This document shows positions 56,036-64,000 of a stretch of 64,000 nucleotides of DNA, one piece after another. The translations under genes were made by a program, and so were the position numbers. The stretch's first letter is position 1, and each line of letters opens with the position of its first letter. The DNA lies in assembly GCA_016285145.1 (NCBI GenBank), contig JAEEQE010000001.1:62001-126000 (forward strand). The letters run 5' to 3'. Source of the stretch: Bacteroidales bacterium. GTDB lineage: Bacteria > Bacteroidota > Bacteroidia > Bacteroidales > WCHB1-69. Under the pieces are notes generated by a model. That model saw nothing but the letters and a program-made list of their open reading frames with translations. It did not search any database and was not told the DNA's origin.

Positions 56036-56350
56036 ATGAAGCGAACCAGCATAGTTGACAAAATCAGGAAGGTGGCCAGCAGGATGAAACCTGCGGTACA
56101 AACCATCCTATATGGTTCGGAAGCCCGAGGGGATGCCCGCGAGGATTCCGACATAGACTTGTTAATGCTTGTGGATGCAGACAAACTGTCATACGAGGAC
56201 AAAGACCGCATCATTGCCCCATATTACGACATCGAGCTGGAGACTGGCGTTATCATCAGCACGCTCATCATGCCTCGGAAAGAGTGGGATAATCGCCCTT
56301 TCCCAACGCCCTTTTATGTAAATGTCACAAACGAAGGAATAATACTATGA
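56036..56350 (+). CDS. MNT-type nucleotidyltransferase, likely antitoxin
   Basis: 104 residues, the minimal nucleotidyltransferase fold. The signature LYGSEARGDAREDSDIDL (Gly27-Ser28, Asp39, Asp41) is complete, with a third acidic residue expected near YYDIELETG. In known MNT/HEPN pairs (HepT-MntA) the MNT protein adds AMP to the HEPN toxin and silences it. Here the next gene is a HEPN protein that overlaps by 4 bases, so the same role is inferred. It is the first gene of the accessory island. Confidence 0.88.
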   Translation: MKRTSIVDKIRKVASRMKPAVQTILYGSEARGDAREDSDIDLLMLVDADKLSYEDKDRIIAPYYDIELETGVIISTLIMPRKEWDNRPFPTPFYVNVTNEGIIL

Positions 56351-56751
56351 AAGACGAACTGACAAGCGAGGCATACGAGGCTTTATCCCAATACCGGCAG
56401 AGCCGGGCACATGAAACGTTGGCTGAAATACCCTTTTTGCGGGAAAAAGGGTATTACGGGACGGCCACCAACCGTTTGTATTACGCCTGCTACTATGCCG
56501 CATTGGCACTTCTGGCAAAACATCATATCACGGCAGGCACTCACGCTGGAGTGAAGACCCTGTTGGGCTTGCACTTTGTGTCCAAAGGACTGGTCTCCAA
56601 AGAGAGTGGTCGCGCATTCTCGAATCTGTACGACAGCCGCCAACGCGGAGATTATGACGAGTTCGTATATGCCACATTGGAGGAAGTTGACGAGCTATAC
56701 CCCAAAGCACAACATTTTATCGAAGAAATAGATGCGTTATTGGAGAAATAG
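56347..56751 (+). CDS. HEPN-domain protein, likely toxin
   Basis: 134 residues. The helical pattern YYGTATNRLYYACYYAALAL (about residues 38-57) is characteristic of HEPN proteins. A clear RNase motif of the R-x4-H-x-Y type is not seen; at the usual place it reads DSRQRGDYDEF, as in the branch of HEPN proteins with Asp-Tyr. RNase activity is therefore uncertain. ATGA overlap with the MNT gene shows co-translation. Confidence 0.82.
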   Translation: MKDELTSEAYEALSQYRQSRAHETLAEIPFLREKGYYGTATNRLYYACYYAALALLAKHHITAGTHAGVKTLLGLHFVSKGLVSKESGRAFSNLYDSRQRGDYDEFVYATLEEVDELYPKAQHFIEEIDALLEK

Positions 56752-56833
56752 ACATTGTATTCCTCTATCTCTTCGCGCCATGAAACCCACCGCCACATTA
56801 ATCAAACATTCATTTTCAATAGAGATATTCCAA

Positions 56834-57229
56834 ATGAAAAATAATAAACTATTCGTAATCTTTTTGCTTGCTTTTATGATTGTAGGATGTGTTTTTGACG
56901 GAGGAAGCAAAAAAAAAATTGTAGGAAACTATTATTTGTGGCAGTGGGAAGGAGGACGTTCCTATTATTTGGTTGACAAACATACTTCCCCGAACGGTGG
57001 AGGTCTAATCGATGGCACAGTTCAGATTATTGCATGGAGTGATAATTATATTTATGTCAAAAAGAAACCACTTTTTTCAGGAGAAAAGAAAGGATGGGTT
57101 ATTATAGACGTTAAAAATCAAAAAATAACAAAAACAATTTCAGAACAAGTAATGAAAGAACGACTGTCAGCTAATGGGGATTCAAATATACAATTTTATT
57201 CTGCAGAATCTGCATGGAGAAAATTATGA
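56834..57229 (+). CDS. Small lipoprotein of unknown function
   Basis: 131 residues from the ATG at 56834. A lipoprotein signal (LFVIFLLAFMIVGC) precedes a short beta-rich domain (IVGNYYLWQWEGGRSYYLV, GWVIIDVKNQKI). I do not recognise the family. An upstream in-frame ATG at 56780 would bury the signal peptide. It is AT-rich compared with the core genes and lies in the island after the MNT-HEPN pair. Confidence 0.6.
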   Translation: MKNNKLFVIFLLAFMIVGCVFDGGSKKKIVGNYYLWQWEGGRSYYLVDKHTSPNGGGLIDGTVQIIAWSDNYIYVKKKPLFSGEKKGWVIIDVKNQKITKTISEQVMKERLSANGDSNIQFYSAESAWRKL

Positions 57230-57297
57230 ATGACAGTTCACAGTTATACCTAGAGTCTAATGGATTCCTGACAGCAGAAAGAACAAACAACAATAAG

Positions 57298-58053
57298 ATG
57301 AGCAAGAGTCAAAACAATAATATCTTTTTGTGGATCGGATTGTGTATCTTGTTGATATTGCCAAATATGGCAAGGACACAATCGGTTAAATTAACGTTAT
57401 TTGTCACAGACTCTTTGACAGAAGAGAGTGTTACAAACTATAGTGTTTATATTGACGACTCCATCGTTTTCCCCTCTCTTGATGAAACCAATGCCGCACA
57501 CTTCGTGTTGGATAAGGACATAGACCACACATTCAGAATCAGAGTGTATAAATTCCACTATCATGACAGGATTTTTGATTTAAAGATGCCAAAAACCTTA
57601 TCTGACACAACTATTCATGTTAAAATGAACTACATTCTCTCTGAACCGCAGCTGCCATTGTTCTTTTTCGATAGTGACAGCATCGTTCCCGACACAAATT
57701 TCAATCCCATTTATACAGACCCTGTCTTGTGGTTGGGGTACATTCAGAAATCCAGAGGTTATATCATACAAGTGAATGCTTTTTGCTCCTCAGAAGACCA
57801 AACATTGTGCGAACAAAGAATAAGTTGCGTGAAAAACATATTGATACAACATGGTGTCGATTCTTCAAAGATGGATGTCCTTATGCATCCGTTTGAACCT
57901 TATCAAATATTATACCCAAAGGAATTCGACCAATATTTTCACTTCAAGGACATTTTAGATGAGGAATTCATGCGAGATCTCCCCGCCGATGAAAAATCCA
58001 AAGCGATGAAATACAATAGTCGCATAACGGTAACGGTTGCCGAAGATTTATGA
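57298..58053 (+). CDS. Exported protein with OmpA-like C-terminal region, function unknown
   Basis: 251 residues from the ATG at 57298, which places a good signal peptide (IFLWIGLCILLILPNMARTQ) at the front; upstream in-frame starts overlap the lipoprotein gene. Residues about 30-110 look like a small beta sandwich (VKLTLFVTDSLTEESVTNYS). The C-terminal third (GYIIQVNAFCSSEDQTLCEQR...NILIQHGVDSSKM) resembles the core of OmpA-type peptidoglycan-binding domains by spacing, but lacks clear key residues. AT-rich; part of the island. Confidence 0.55.
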   Translation: MSKSQNNNIFLWIGLCILLILPNMARTQSVKLTLFVTDSLTEESVTNYSVYIDDSIVFPSLDETNAAHFVLDKDIDHTFRIRVYKFHYHDRIFDLKMPKTLSDTTIHVKMNYILSEPQLPLFFFDSDSIVPDTNFNPIYTDPVLWLGYIQKSRGYIIQVNAFCSSEDQTLCEQRISCVKNILIQHGVDSSKMDVLMHPFEPYQILYPKEFDQYFHFKDILDEEFMRDLPADEKSKAMKYNSRITVTVAEDL

Positions 58054-58061
58054 ATTAATCC

Positions 58062-58069
58062 TATCTTTG
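58062..58069 (+). promoter_or_regulatory. Promoter -7 box in the island
   Basis: TATCTTTG followed by CGCCATG. A frame of 17 codons begins at that ATG (58074) and overlaps the ATG of the next gene at 58114. Confidence 0.5.
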
Positions 58070-58113
58070 CGCCATGAAAAGTAGTACTTTCCAAAGCAAA
58101 AAACCTTTCAAAA

Positions 58114-59043
58114 ATGAGCATTATTAGACACTTTGCTTTCTTCCTCTTGGTTTTAAGCTTGCCTTCTTTGTTCGCTCAAAATCGACCACCTATGTGGATA
58201 GAAATTGATCAGGGCGGCTGGGTAGGGGACAAAATAATACTTTCTCGTTACGGAGTGATTGTATCAACGCCTGACTATCCAGGATCTCCGTGGCACCTTT
58301 ATAATACCACATACTATCCTCCAAGCAAATTAGGTGAAAGCCATATAGACAGCTTGTTTGAATATGTGAACACACACTATCAGCATTCAAGGAGTAAGGA
58401 GTTCACTACAAATAAAGTATTAACTTTAGACGGTACCTGGACGGATATTTACATACAGAATGGCCGTTATGTGAATACGATGAGAACAACCCAGGATTGT
58501 TTCAGTAAAGAAATGGATGTTATTGAGCGTATGGCAAACCGGATTCTTGACGAGTTGTCAGACTCTAACAACATCTATAGGGGCGGTTACGTTGAAGATT
58601 GTGATATTGCGGAGACTTCGCCATTTTGCTACTTAAACACACTTGAAGGTTCCTCATTTAGTGATTATTTCTGCCAATTTTTCGGGGATGGTGAAATATT
58701 GTTCACCATCTGTCAATATGTCGGGCTAATGTATGAAGATGGACAGGCTTGTTTCATTCCAGAATATCCAGACCATGTCAAAAAACAGTATTCCATTAAT
58801 TGGGTAAAGTTGTTATACCGCATGAGGAATGATCTTCGTCAATGTCACTCGGACACAATTCCCGGGATGAATGGGAATTATTTGTTGGTGCGATTCAATG
58901 GGCAGTGGTCCTACGTAAATGAATTAGATATGAAAACACTGAAAGGATGGCTGAAAATGATGGACAAAGTGGTGCCACGAGCCTATCGGAAATCATTCAA
59001 ACGCAAAAAGGAACAATTAGTCCTGTCGTGGGAAAAGAAATAG
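58114..59043 (+). CDS. Exported protein of unknown function
   Basis: 309 residues with signal peptide (FAFFLLVLSLPSLFAQ). The mature part is rich in Tyr, Asp and Ser (WHLYNTTYYPPSKLGESHID, DSNNIYRGGYVEDCDIAETS) and has five Cys; it ends in a basic helix (YRKSFKRKKEQLVL). I recognise no domain. AT-rich relative to core genes and the last intact gene of the island. Confidence 0.6.
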   Translation: MSIIRHFAFFLLVLSLPSLFAQNRPPMWIEIDQGGWVGDKIILSRYGVIVSTPDYPGSPWHLYNTTYYPPSKLGESHIDSLFEYVNTHYQHSRSKEFTTNKVLTLDGTWTDIYIQNGRYVNTMRTTQDCFSKEMDVIERMANRILDELSDSNNIYRGGYVEDCDIAETSPFCYLNTLEGSSFSDYFCQFFGDGEILFTICQYVGLMYEDGQACFIPEYPDHVKKQYSINWVKLLYRMRNDLRQCHSDTIPGMNGNYLLVRFNGQWSYVNELDMKTLKGWLKMMDKVVPRAYRKSFKRKKEQLVLSWEKK

Positions 59044-59188
59044 TTGAAAAATTCCTATCTTCGCGCCATGATCCACACCATCACATACCCGCTCGCCATC
59101 TGATGTATTTTCCTAAAATGTGTGAAAACTCATCCCGTCCTCGTCACCGGTTGTCATTCCCGTTTCGCGGCGTGCAAACATTTTCTCT

Positions 59189-59447
59189 GTGGCACGCGCC
59201 TGCCGCGCCGCGAGGGTTTTCTGGCGCGCCCCACATCCCCAGACCGCGTTCCTTTCAGTCCCTTGGTCTGGGGTTATTAGAATTCGGCCTCTCCGAGGCC
59301 GTGCCCTCACGCCTTGTTTGTGCCGACAGCTATGGATGTCCCGGAGGGACATGATTTTATTAACCCCATACAAGCGACCGGAGGGAGCGCAATGTGGGGC
59401 TGAACACGCCGCGTGCAAATCCTCGCGGCGCGGCACGTGTGTGCCAC
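59189..59447. repeat. Long imperfect inverted repeat in non-coding DNA
   Basis: Arms 59189-59215 (starts GTGGCACGCGCC) and 59421-59447 (ends GTGTGTGCCAC) pair at 24 of 27 positions. The space between holds further hairpins and copy B of the dispersed element. It could be a non-autonomous mobile element or a structured RNA. Confidence 0.55.
59317..59385 (+). repeat. Dispersed palindromic element, copy B
   Basis: Same element as at 55804-55871: TTTGTGCCGACAGCTATGG, then a 7-base-pair hairpin ATGTCCC-GGA-GGGACAT and TTATTAACCCCATACAAG. Same direction as copy A. Confidence 0.7.
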
Positions 59448-59562
59448 GAGAGCAGACACCCGCCGCCGCGAAAGGGTAGGGCGTGCCACGAAGGGAAATA
59501 GGTTTGGTTTAGAGGTGCTGCATATTGAATTATGGTGTTAAGAAACAAAAAGCCAATATTCC

Positions 59563-59591
59563 AAGCCAACGGCTAACAGCCAACGGCCAGT
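59563..59591 (-). repeat. Right inverted repeat of the accessory island
   Basis: Complement reads ACTGGCCGTTGGC, T, GTTAGCCGTTGGCTT, the same two arms as the left repeat at 55748-55783. Confidence 0.7.
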
Positions 59592-59631
59592 CTCAAATTC
59601 CACCTCCTGCATCCCGTATCATTTTTTTGAG

Positions 59632-59639
59632 TATCTTTG
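59632..59639 (+). promoter_or_regulatory. Promoter -7 box of hutU
   Basis: TATCTTTG followed by C, with a T-rich stretch upstream. About 88 bases before the hutU start, so there is a leader of roughly 80 bases. Confidence 0.6.
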
Positions 59640-59726
59640 CGCCGGCAAATCTTATGTTTGCCAGACAAGTAGATTTGACAGGTGCCTCGTCTTGTTGCGA
59701 GCTCCGAATACATTTTATAAAATGCG

Positions 59727-61730
59727 ATGATTATGACACTTCAAGAATTCCAGGAAGATCTTAAAAGAGGTATCCCCAGCACATTGCCGGAGGCGAAACC
59801 ATACGATCCAACCGTTAACCACGCGCCCAAGCGCAAGGAAATCCTGACACAAAAGGAGAAAAAGCTCGCCTTGCGTAACGCGCTCCGCTATTTCGACCCG
59901 TCACTCCATGCGGCGCTGGCTCCCGAATTTGCCAAGGAACTGCACGATTACGGCCGCATCTATATGTACCGCTATCGTCCTGACTATGAGATGTATGCCC
60001 GTCCCATTGAGGCGTATCCCGCCAAATGCCGTCAGGCGGCGGCCATCATGCTGATGATCCAGAACAACCTGGACCCGGCAGTGGCCCAGCATCCCCACGA
60101 ACTGATCACCTACGGCGGCAACGGCGCCGTGTTCCAGAACTGGGCACAGTACCGCCTGGTGATGAAATATCTGTCGGAGATGACGGACGAGCAGACGCTG
60201 GTCATGTATTCCGGCCATCCGCTGGGACTGTTTCCCTCCCATAAGGACGCTCCCCGCGTGGTGGTGACGAATGGCATGGTGATCCCCAACTACTCCAAAC
60301 CGGACGACTGGGAACGGATGAATGCGTTAGGCGTGTCGCAGTACGGCCAGATGACGGCGGGATCTTATATGTATATCGGACCGCAGGGCATCGTGCATGG
60401 CACTACTATCACGGTGCTGAATGCCAGCCGCAAGATTGGCGGCGAGATTGGCGGCAAGCTCTTCGTGACCGCCGGCCTCGGCGGCATGTCGGGAGCCCAA
60501 CCCAAAGCCGGCAACATCGCCGGAGTGGTCTCCATCACCGCTGAAATCAACCCGTCGGCTACGCAGAAACGCTACGACCAGGGCTGGGTGGATGAGGTCC
60601 ACTCCGATCTGGATGAGCTTTTCGAGAAGGTCAATGAGGCCCGTAAAAACAAAGTGGCCCGCTCGTTCGCCTATCAGGGCAATGTGGTGGACCTCTGGGA
60701 GTACTGTGCCGCCCATGACATCCAGGTGGATCTGGGCAGCGATCAGACCTCCCTGCACAACCCGTGGGCCGGTGGCTACTATCCTGTCGGCATCTCGTTC
60801 GAGGATGCCAAGGTGATGATGGCCGAGCAACCCGAGGCTTTCAAGAAGGCGGTGGAGGAATCCCTGCGCCGTCAGGTGGCTGCCATAAACAAGCTGACCG
60901 CCAAAGGCATGTACTTCTTCGATTATGGCAACGCTTTCCTTTTGCAGTCGTCGCGTGCCGGTGCCGACATCATGAAAGAGGACGGCACGTTCCGTTATCC
61001 CTCTTACGTGCAGGATATTATGGGACCGATGTGTTTCGATTACGGTTTCGGCCCGTTCCGTTGGGTGTGTACGTCCGGCAAGCCTGAGGACCTGGAGGTT
61101 ACGGACCATCTGGCCATGGATGTCTTGAAAGAGATCAGTGCGACGGCTCCGGCGGAGATTTCCCAGCAGATGAAGGACAATATCACCTGGATCCGTGGAG
61201 CCAAGGAGAACCACTTGGTGGTGGGCTCGCAGGCTCGAATCCTCTATGCTGATGCGGAGGGAAGAACGCGCATCGCCGCCGCTTTCAACGAGGCGGTGAA
61301 AGATGGCCGGTTGAGCGCCCCCGTGGTCATTGGCCGCGACCATCATGATGTGTCGGGTACGGACTCGCCGTTCCGCGAGACCTCGAACATATACGACGGT
61401 TCCAGCTTCTGCGCCGACATGGCCGTGCACAACGTCATCGGCGATGGCTTCCGGGGTGCCACATGGGTTAGCATCCACAACGGCGGCGGTGTCGGCTGGG
61501 GTGAGGTGATCAACGGTGGCTTCGGTATGGTGCTCGACGGTACCGTTGAGAGCGACCGCCGTCTGCGCAGCATGCTCTTCTGGGATGTCAACAACGGCAT
61601 CAGCCGCCGTGCGTGGGCACGCAACGACGGTGCCCTGTTCGCCATCAAACGCGCTATGGCCGCTAATCCCAACCTGCATGTGACGCTGCCCAACATGGCG
61701 GATGACAATCTGATTGATTCTATCTTCTAA
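59727..61730 (+). CDS. hutU: Urocanate hydratase
   Basis: 667 residues. It converts urocanate to imidazolone propionate with tightly bound NAD, step two of histidine breakdown. Seen: ITYGGNGAVFQNWAQYRLV (about residues 127-145), MYSGHPLGLFPS, the NAD region GGKLFVTAGLGGMSGAQPKA (about 245-264), SDQTSLHNPWAGGYYPVG and DYGFGPFRWVCTSG. ATG at 59733 is an alternative start. Other hut genes are not in the window; the next gene is a lipoprotein after 17 bases. Confidence 0.95.
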   Translation: MIMTLQEFQEDLKRGIPSTLPEAKPYDPTVNHAPKRKEILTQKEKKLALRNALRYFDPSLHAALAPEFAKELHDYGRIYMYRYRPDYEMYARPIEAYPAKCRQAAAIMLMIQNNLDPAVAQHPHELITYGGNGAVFQNWAQYRLVMKYLSEMTDEQTLVMYSGHPLGLFPSHKDAPRVVVTNGMVIPNYSKPDDWERMNALGVSQYGQMTAGSYMYIGPQGIVHGTTITVLNASRKIGGEIGGKLFVTAGLGGMSGAQPKAGNIAGVVSITAEINPSATQKRYDQGWVDEVHSDLDELFEKVNEARKNKVARSFAYQGNVVDLWEYCAAHDIQVDLGSDQTSLHNPWAGGYYPVGISFEDAKVMMAEQPEAFKKAVEESLRRQVAAINKLTAKGMYFFDYGNAFLLQSSRAGADIMKEDGTFRYPSYVQDIMGPMCFDYGFGPFRWVCTSGKPEDLEVTDHLAMDVLKEISATAPAEISQQMKDNITWIRGAKENHLVVGSQARILYADAEGRTRIAAAFNEAVKDGRLSAPVVIGRDHHDVSGTDSPFRETSNIYDGSSFCADMAVHNVIGDGFRGATWVSIHNGGGVGWGEVINGGFGMVLDGTVESDRRLRSMLFWDVNNGISRRAWARNDGALFAIKRAMAANPNLHVTLPNMADDNLIDSIF

Positions 61731-61747
61731 ACCATTATAAAATCCTC

Positions 61748-62656
61748 ATGCTGAATAGGATGAAGCGTTGCAGACTCTTTTTGTTGTTGCTATGCTTGTT
61801 GGCACTGGTCGGCTGTAAGAAAAAACCGGAGCCGATTCAGATTACGCCCGACATTGAGAAGAACCACCTGCAGCGCAACCACATTTTCGGGCAGGTGAAG
61901 AGCATCCAGACGGCCACCTACATGATGGTGGACGATTCGCTCACTCTGACCGACACGACGCGTCTGGCATCGTTGCTCAAGAAACGGAAACCGAATCTTG
62001 TTTCGTACCAGCAATACACTTCCGACGGCTTCCTGACGCGCTTCGTCAAGTTGGACGAGCATCGTGACACGCTGATACGCCGCGAGTATCACTACAACGA
62101 CCTTGCGCATCCGACGCGTTGGGAGGAGTACGACTCCACCGGCACGCAGGTGACGCACGGCAAATATCTGTACGATCGCAACCACTTCCTCATAGGCGAG
62201 CAGATTTACAGCGGCGACAGCATCGCGATAGCCTTTTCCTACACGACTGACGGCATCGGCAATATCCTGACCAGCTCGCAGTCGTTCGGCGATGTGGTCA
62301 CGCACACACGCAACCGCTATAACGAGCAGGGACAGGTATATAAGATTACCGAGTGCGAGCCCAACGGGAAGGTGTTCAAGACTGTGACCATCGAATATGA
62401 CAACTATGGCGATGAGGTCAACCGTTGCGTGTATAAGTCCGGCAACCAGATGTTGGAATATACCTATAATCAGTACGATCAGGATGGACGGCAGATCAAG
62501 ACCATCTACGAGGACCGCATCCACCACCGCAAGGAATCCCGTCTGTACATGGATTTTGACCCCGAGAAGAACTGGAATGTGGAAGTCCTGGTGGAGGACA
62601 ACAGGATTGTTTCTGTGAGGAAACGGAAGATAAACTATTATTCAGTGGACAATTAG
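61748..62656 (+). CDS. Lipoprotein with YD-repeat-like strands
   Basis: 302 residues. Lipoprotein signal LFLLLLCLLALVGC followed by a charged linker. The body consists of repeated beta strands with Tyr/Asp turns (REYHYNDLAHPTRWEEYDST, KYLYDRNHFLI, VTIEYDNYGDEVNR, YTYNQYDQDGRQIKTIYED), like the YD/RHS-type repeats. Function unknown. It may be co-transcribed with hutU. Confidence 0.7.
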   Translation: MLNRMKRCRLFLLLLCLLALVGCKKKPEPIQITPDIEKNHLQRNHIFGQVKSIQTATYMMVDDSLTLTDTTRLASLLKKRKPNLVSYQQYTSDGFLTRFVKLDEHRDTLIRREYHYNDLAHPTRWEEYDSTGTQVTHGKYLYDRNHFLIGEQIYSGDSIAIAFSYTTDGIGNILTSSQSFGDVVTHTRNRYNEQGQVYKITECEPNGKVFKTVTIEYDNYGDEVNRCVYKSGNQMLEYTYNQYDQDGRQIKTIYEDRIHHRKESRLYMDFDPEKNWNVEVLVEDNRIVSVRKRKINYYSVDN

Positions 62657-62757
62657 AAGGAACTAAAGAGTTAAGAAACTAAGTGTATTGAACTTTAAGA
62701 ATATTACAAACGGTATTTATTTCAACTTTTAATCTTTAAATTTTTCAACTAATAATT

Positions 62758-63195
62758 ATGGATTTAAGCAAAATCTTATCAATTACCGGAAAGGGCGGCT
62801 TGTTCAAACTCATTTCCCGCGCGCCCAACAATTTCATCGTGGAATCACTTGCCGACGGGCACCGTTTTCCGGCTTTCTCGCATGATGGCGTGGCCACGTT
62901 GGACAATATCGCCATCTTTACCGAGGAGGGCGAAGTGTCGTTGCAGTCTGTTTTCCAATCTATTTATAAAAAGGAAAACGGCGCGAAGAAGGAGATGCCG
63001 AAGGACAACGACGCGTTGAAAGCCTATTTTGCCGAGGTGCTGCCGGAATATGACCGTGATCGTGTTTATGTTTCTAATATGAAGAAGGTTATCCTCTGGT
63101 ACAACACCCTTGTTGACCACAATATGGTGGATTTGGAAGAGGATAAGCCGGCAGAAGCCGAAGCATCTTCCGAGTCGGCAACGCCTGCGGAATAG
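62758..63195 (+). CDS. DUF5606 family protein
   Basis: 145 residues. MDLSKILSITGKGGLFKLIS and FIVESLADGHRFPAFSH at the N-terminus are typical of this small cytoplasmic family, found mainly in Bacteroidetes. The C-terminal tail is Ala/Glu/Ser-rich. Function unknown. Confidence 0.85.
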   Translation: MDLSKILSITGKGGLFKLISRAPNNFIVESLADGHRFPAFSHDGVATLDNIAIFTEEGEVSLQSVFQSIYKKENGAKKEMPKDNDALKAYFAEVLPEYDRDRVYVSNMKKVILWYNTLVDHNMVDLEEDKPAEAEASSESATPAE

Positions 63196-63279
63196 CTTTT
63201 GATTGACGGATGGCCTGTGCCGGTGCGCTGACGGCGGCGGGCAAGGTCGTCCGATATTTTTCATGATAAATAACTGAGT

Positions 63280-64000
63280 ATGAAAGAGGAATACAATCGT
63301 GAAGGACACCGGGCCTGGGTGGTCTGGATAAGCCTGATAGCCGTAATCTTGATGGGTGTGGGCATTTTCTTTTACTATACCTTCTTGAGGCAAACGCCGG
63401 CGGCGTTGATTCAGGTGGTGCCCAACGATGCTGTATTCCTGTTCGAAATCCATGACCACGACGACTTTGTGCAGACGACCTACAAGGGCATCCAGCCCTG
63501 CCTGAACGAGTTGTTCGCCATGGACGTGCTGCCCGCGTTCGAGACCGTAAGCGGTAAAATGGCCGCGTCGGATTTGCCCCTGATCATCTCCGGGCATGCC
63601 TCGGAAAATGGACTGTCGCTGCTTTTCAACGCGAGGGCGGACAAGCACGCGTTCCGCAAGCTGCTCCGCTCGCTCAGCATCGACCCTGCCAACTATACAT
63701 CGTATGAGCAGTACAGGATTTACACCTATGGCACGAATTATAAAAGCCTTAAATTCGTCTATTTTAATCATGTGTTGTCGGTTTCCGATAATATTGAACT
63801 GCTGAAAAAGGCTTTGTTGCAACACACACATCCGAAGAATTTGCTGTCGGACAAGTCTTTCAGGAAATTGATTGAGGTGGCGGAGAAGAACCAGAAGCAG
63901 AATTGGCTGTTTGTCCATAATCCGGTTTATTTCGACTTCCTGTCCACCTGGTTCAACGAATCGGTGTCCTCGGTTCTGGGAAAATTGAAAGTGTTATCCG
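63280..64000 (+). CDS. Membrane-anchored protein, DUF3352-like, 5' part
   Basis: The first 240 codons are inside the window and the gene runs off the right edge. One membrane segment (WISLIAVILMGVGIFFYY, about residues 16-33) is followed by an extracytoplasmic region (LIQVVPNDAVFLFEIHD, SENGLSLLFNARADKHAFRK) with the look of DUF3352 proteins. Function unknown. Confidence 0.7.
   Translation, partial: MKEEYNREGHRAWVVWISLIAVILMGVGIFFYYTFLRQTPAALIQVVPNDAVFLFEIHDHDDFVQTTYKGIQPCLNELFAMDVLPAFETVSGKMAASDLPLIISGHASENGLSLLFNARADKHAFRKLLRSLSIDPANYTSYEQYRIYTYGTNYKSLKFVYFNHVLSVSDNIELLKKALLQHTHPKNLLSDKSFRKLIEVAEKNQKQNWLFVHNPVYFDFLSTWFNESVSSVLGKLKVLS

Larger units (their letters stand above)
59044..59726. 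other. Large intergenic region at the right end of the island
   Basis: 683 bases. In order: a -7-like box TATCTTCG at 59056 with an 11-codon frame from 59068; a GC-rich part with an inverted repeat of 27 bases (59189-59215 with 59421-59447, 24 of 27 pairs) and smaller hairpins (CCCCAGACC at 59237 with GGTCTGGGG at 59265; GGCCTCTCCGAGGCC); element copy B; the right island repeat; and the hutU promoter. Open frames across it look like chance products. Confidence 0.6.

Noticed and set aside
58947..59479. Several open frames of 90-135 codons in the island's right gap
   Set aside because: They cross GC-rich palindromes on both strands, show no start signals and have low-complexity Arg/Ala/Pro content.

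Overview
The window reads as chromosomal DNA of an anaerobic member of the Bacteroidetes (order Bacteroidales likely, genus not determinable from the sequence). The signs are: promoter -7 boxes of the form TAnnTTTG ahead of most transcription units; rare Shine-Dalgarno sequences; type IX secretion C-terminal sorting domains; Fibrobacter-type paralogous (FISUMP) domains; a DUF5606 protein; and anaerobic metabolism (rubrerythrin, Rnf subunits, lysine and histidine fermentation enzymes). No rRNA, tRNA, CRISPR array or prophage was seen.

Layout. 1-8.5 kb holds housekeeping genes: the 5' end of a CCA-adding enzyme, chorismate synthase, a rubrerythrin, a thioredoxin-fold lipoprotein, an EF-G, a MATE transporter, a coiled-coil protein with a nuclease-like end, and a cation diffusion facilitator. 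8.8-19.5 kb is filled by two giant exported repeat proteins (1742 and 1798 residues) with FISUMP, fibronectin-like and tail-fibre-like repeats, closed by a strong terminator. A PD-(D/E)XK transposase-family gene follows at 19.9 kb. 21-25 kb holds a carboxyltransferase whose biotin-accepting lysine is missing, a CPBP protease, and the lysine-fermentation pair kal-kce. 25-32 kb has a TlpA-like protein, a transglutaminase-like protein, two FKBP isomerases with an NrnA-type phosphoesterase, and a TolC-like protein.

33-41 kb starts with rnfDGEA (without rnfB or rnfC), then a porin, a nucleoside-gate membrane protein, a one-domain 5'-nucleotidase and a cation/proton antiporter, all on one strand. 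41-48.4 kb holds two type IX secreted enzymes (an amidase and a C10 cysteine protease) around groES-groEL, which has a sigma-54-like promoter. 48.5-55.7 kb has dnaE, a membrane protein, an NfeD protease and a polyprenol-type glycosyltransferase. 55.75-59.6 kb is an AT-rich accessory island between imperfect inverted repeats, with an MNT/HEPN toxin-antitoxin pair, three unknown exported proteins and two copies of a short palindromic element. 59.7-64 kb returns to core genes: urocanate hydratase, a lipoprotein, DUF5606 and the start of a membrane-anchored protein.

The metabolic genes fit an amino-acid-fermenting anaerobe: lysine (kal, kce) and histidine (hutU) breakdown feed acyl-CoA and glutamate, the Rnf complex couples ferredoxin and NADH to an ion gradient, and rubrerythrin handles peroxide. 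The porin, 5'-nucleotidase and gate protein would form a nucleotide scavenging route. The least explained parts are the two giant repeat proteins, the island and the biotin-less carboxyltransferase.
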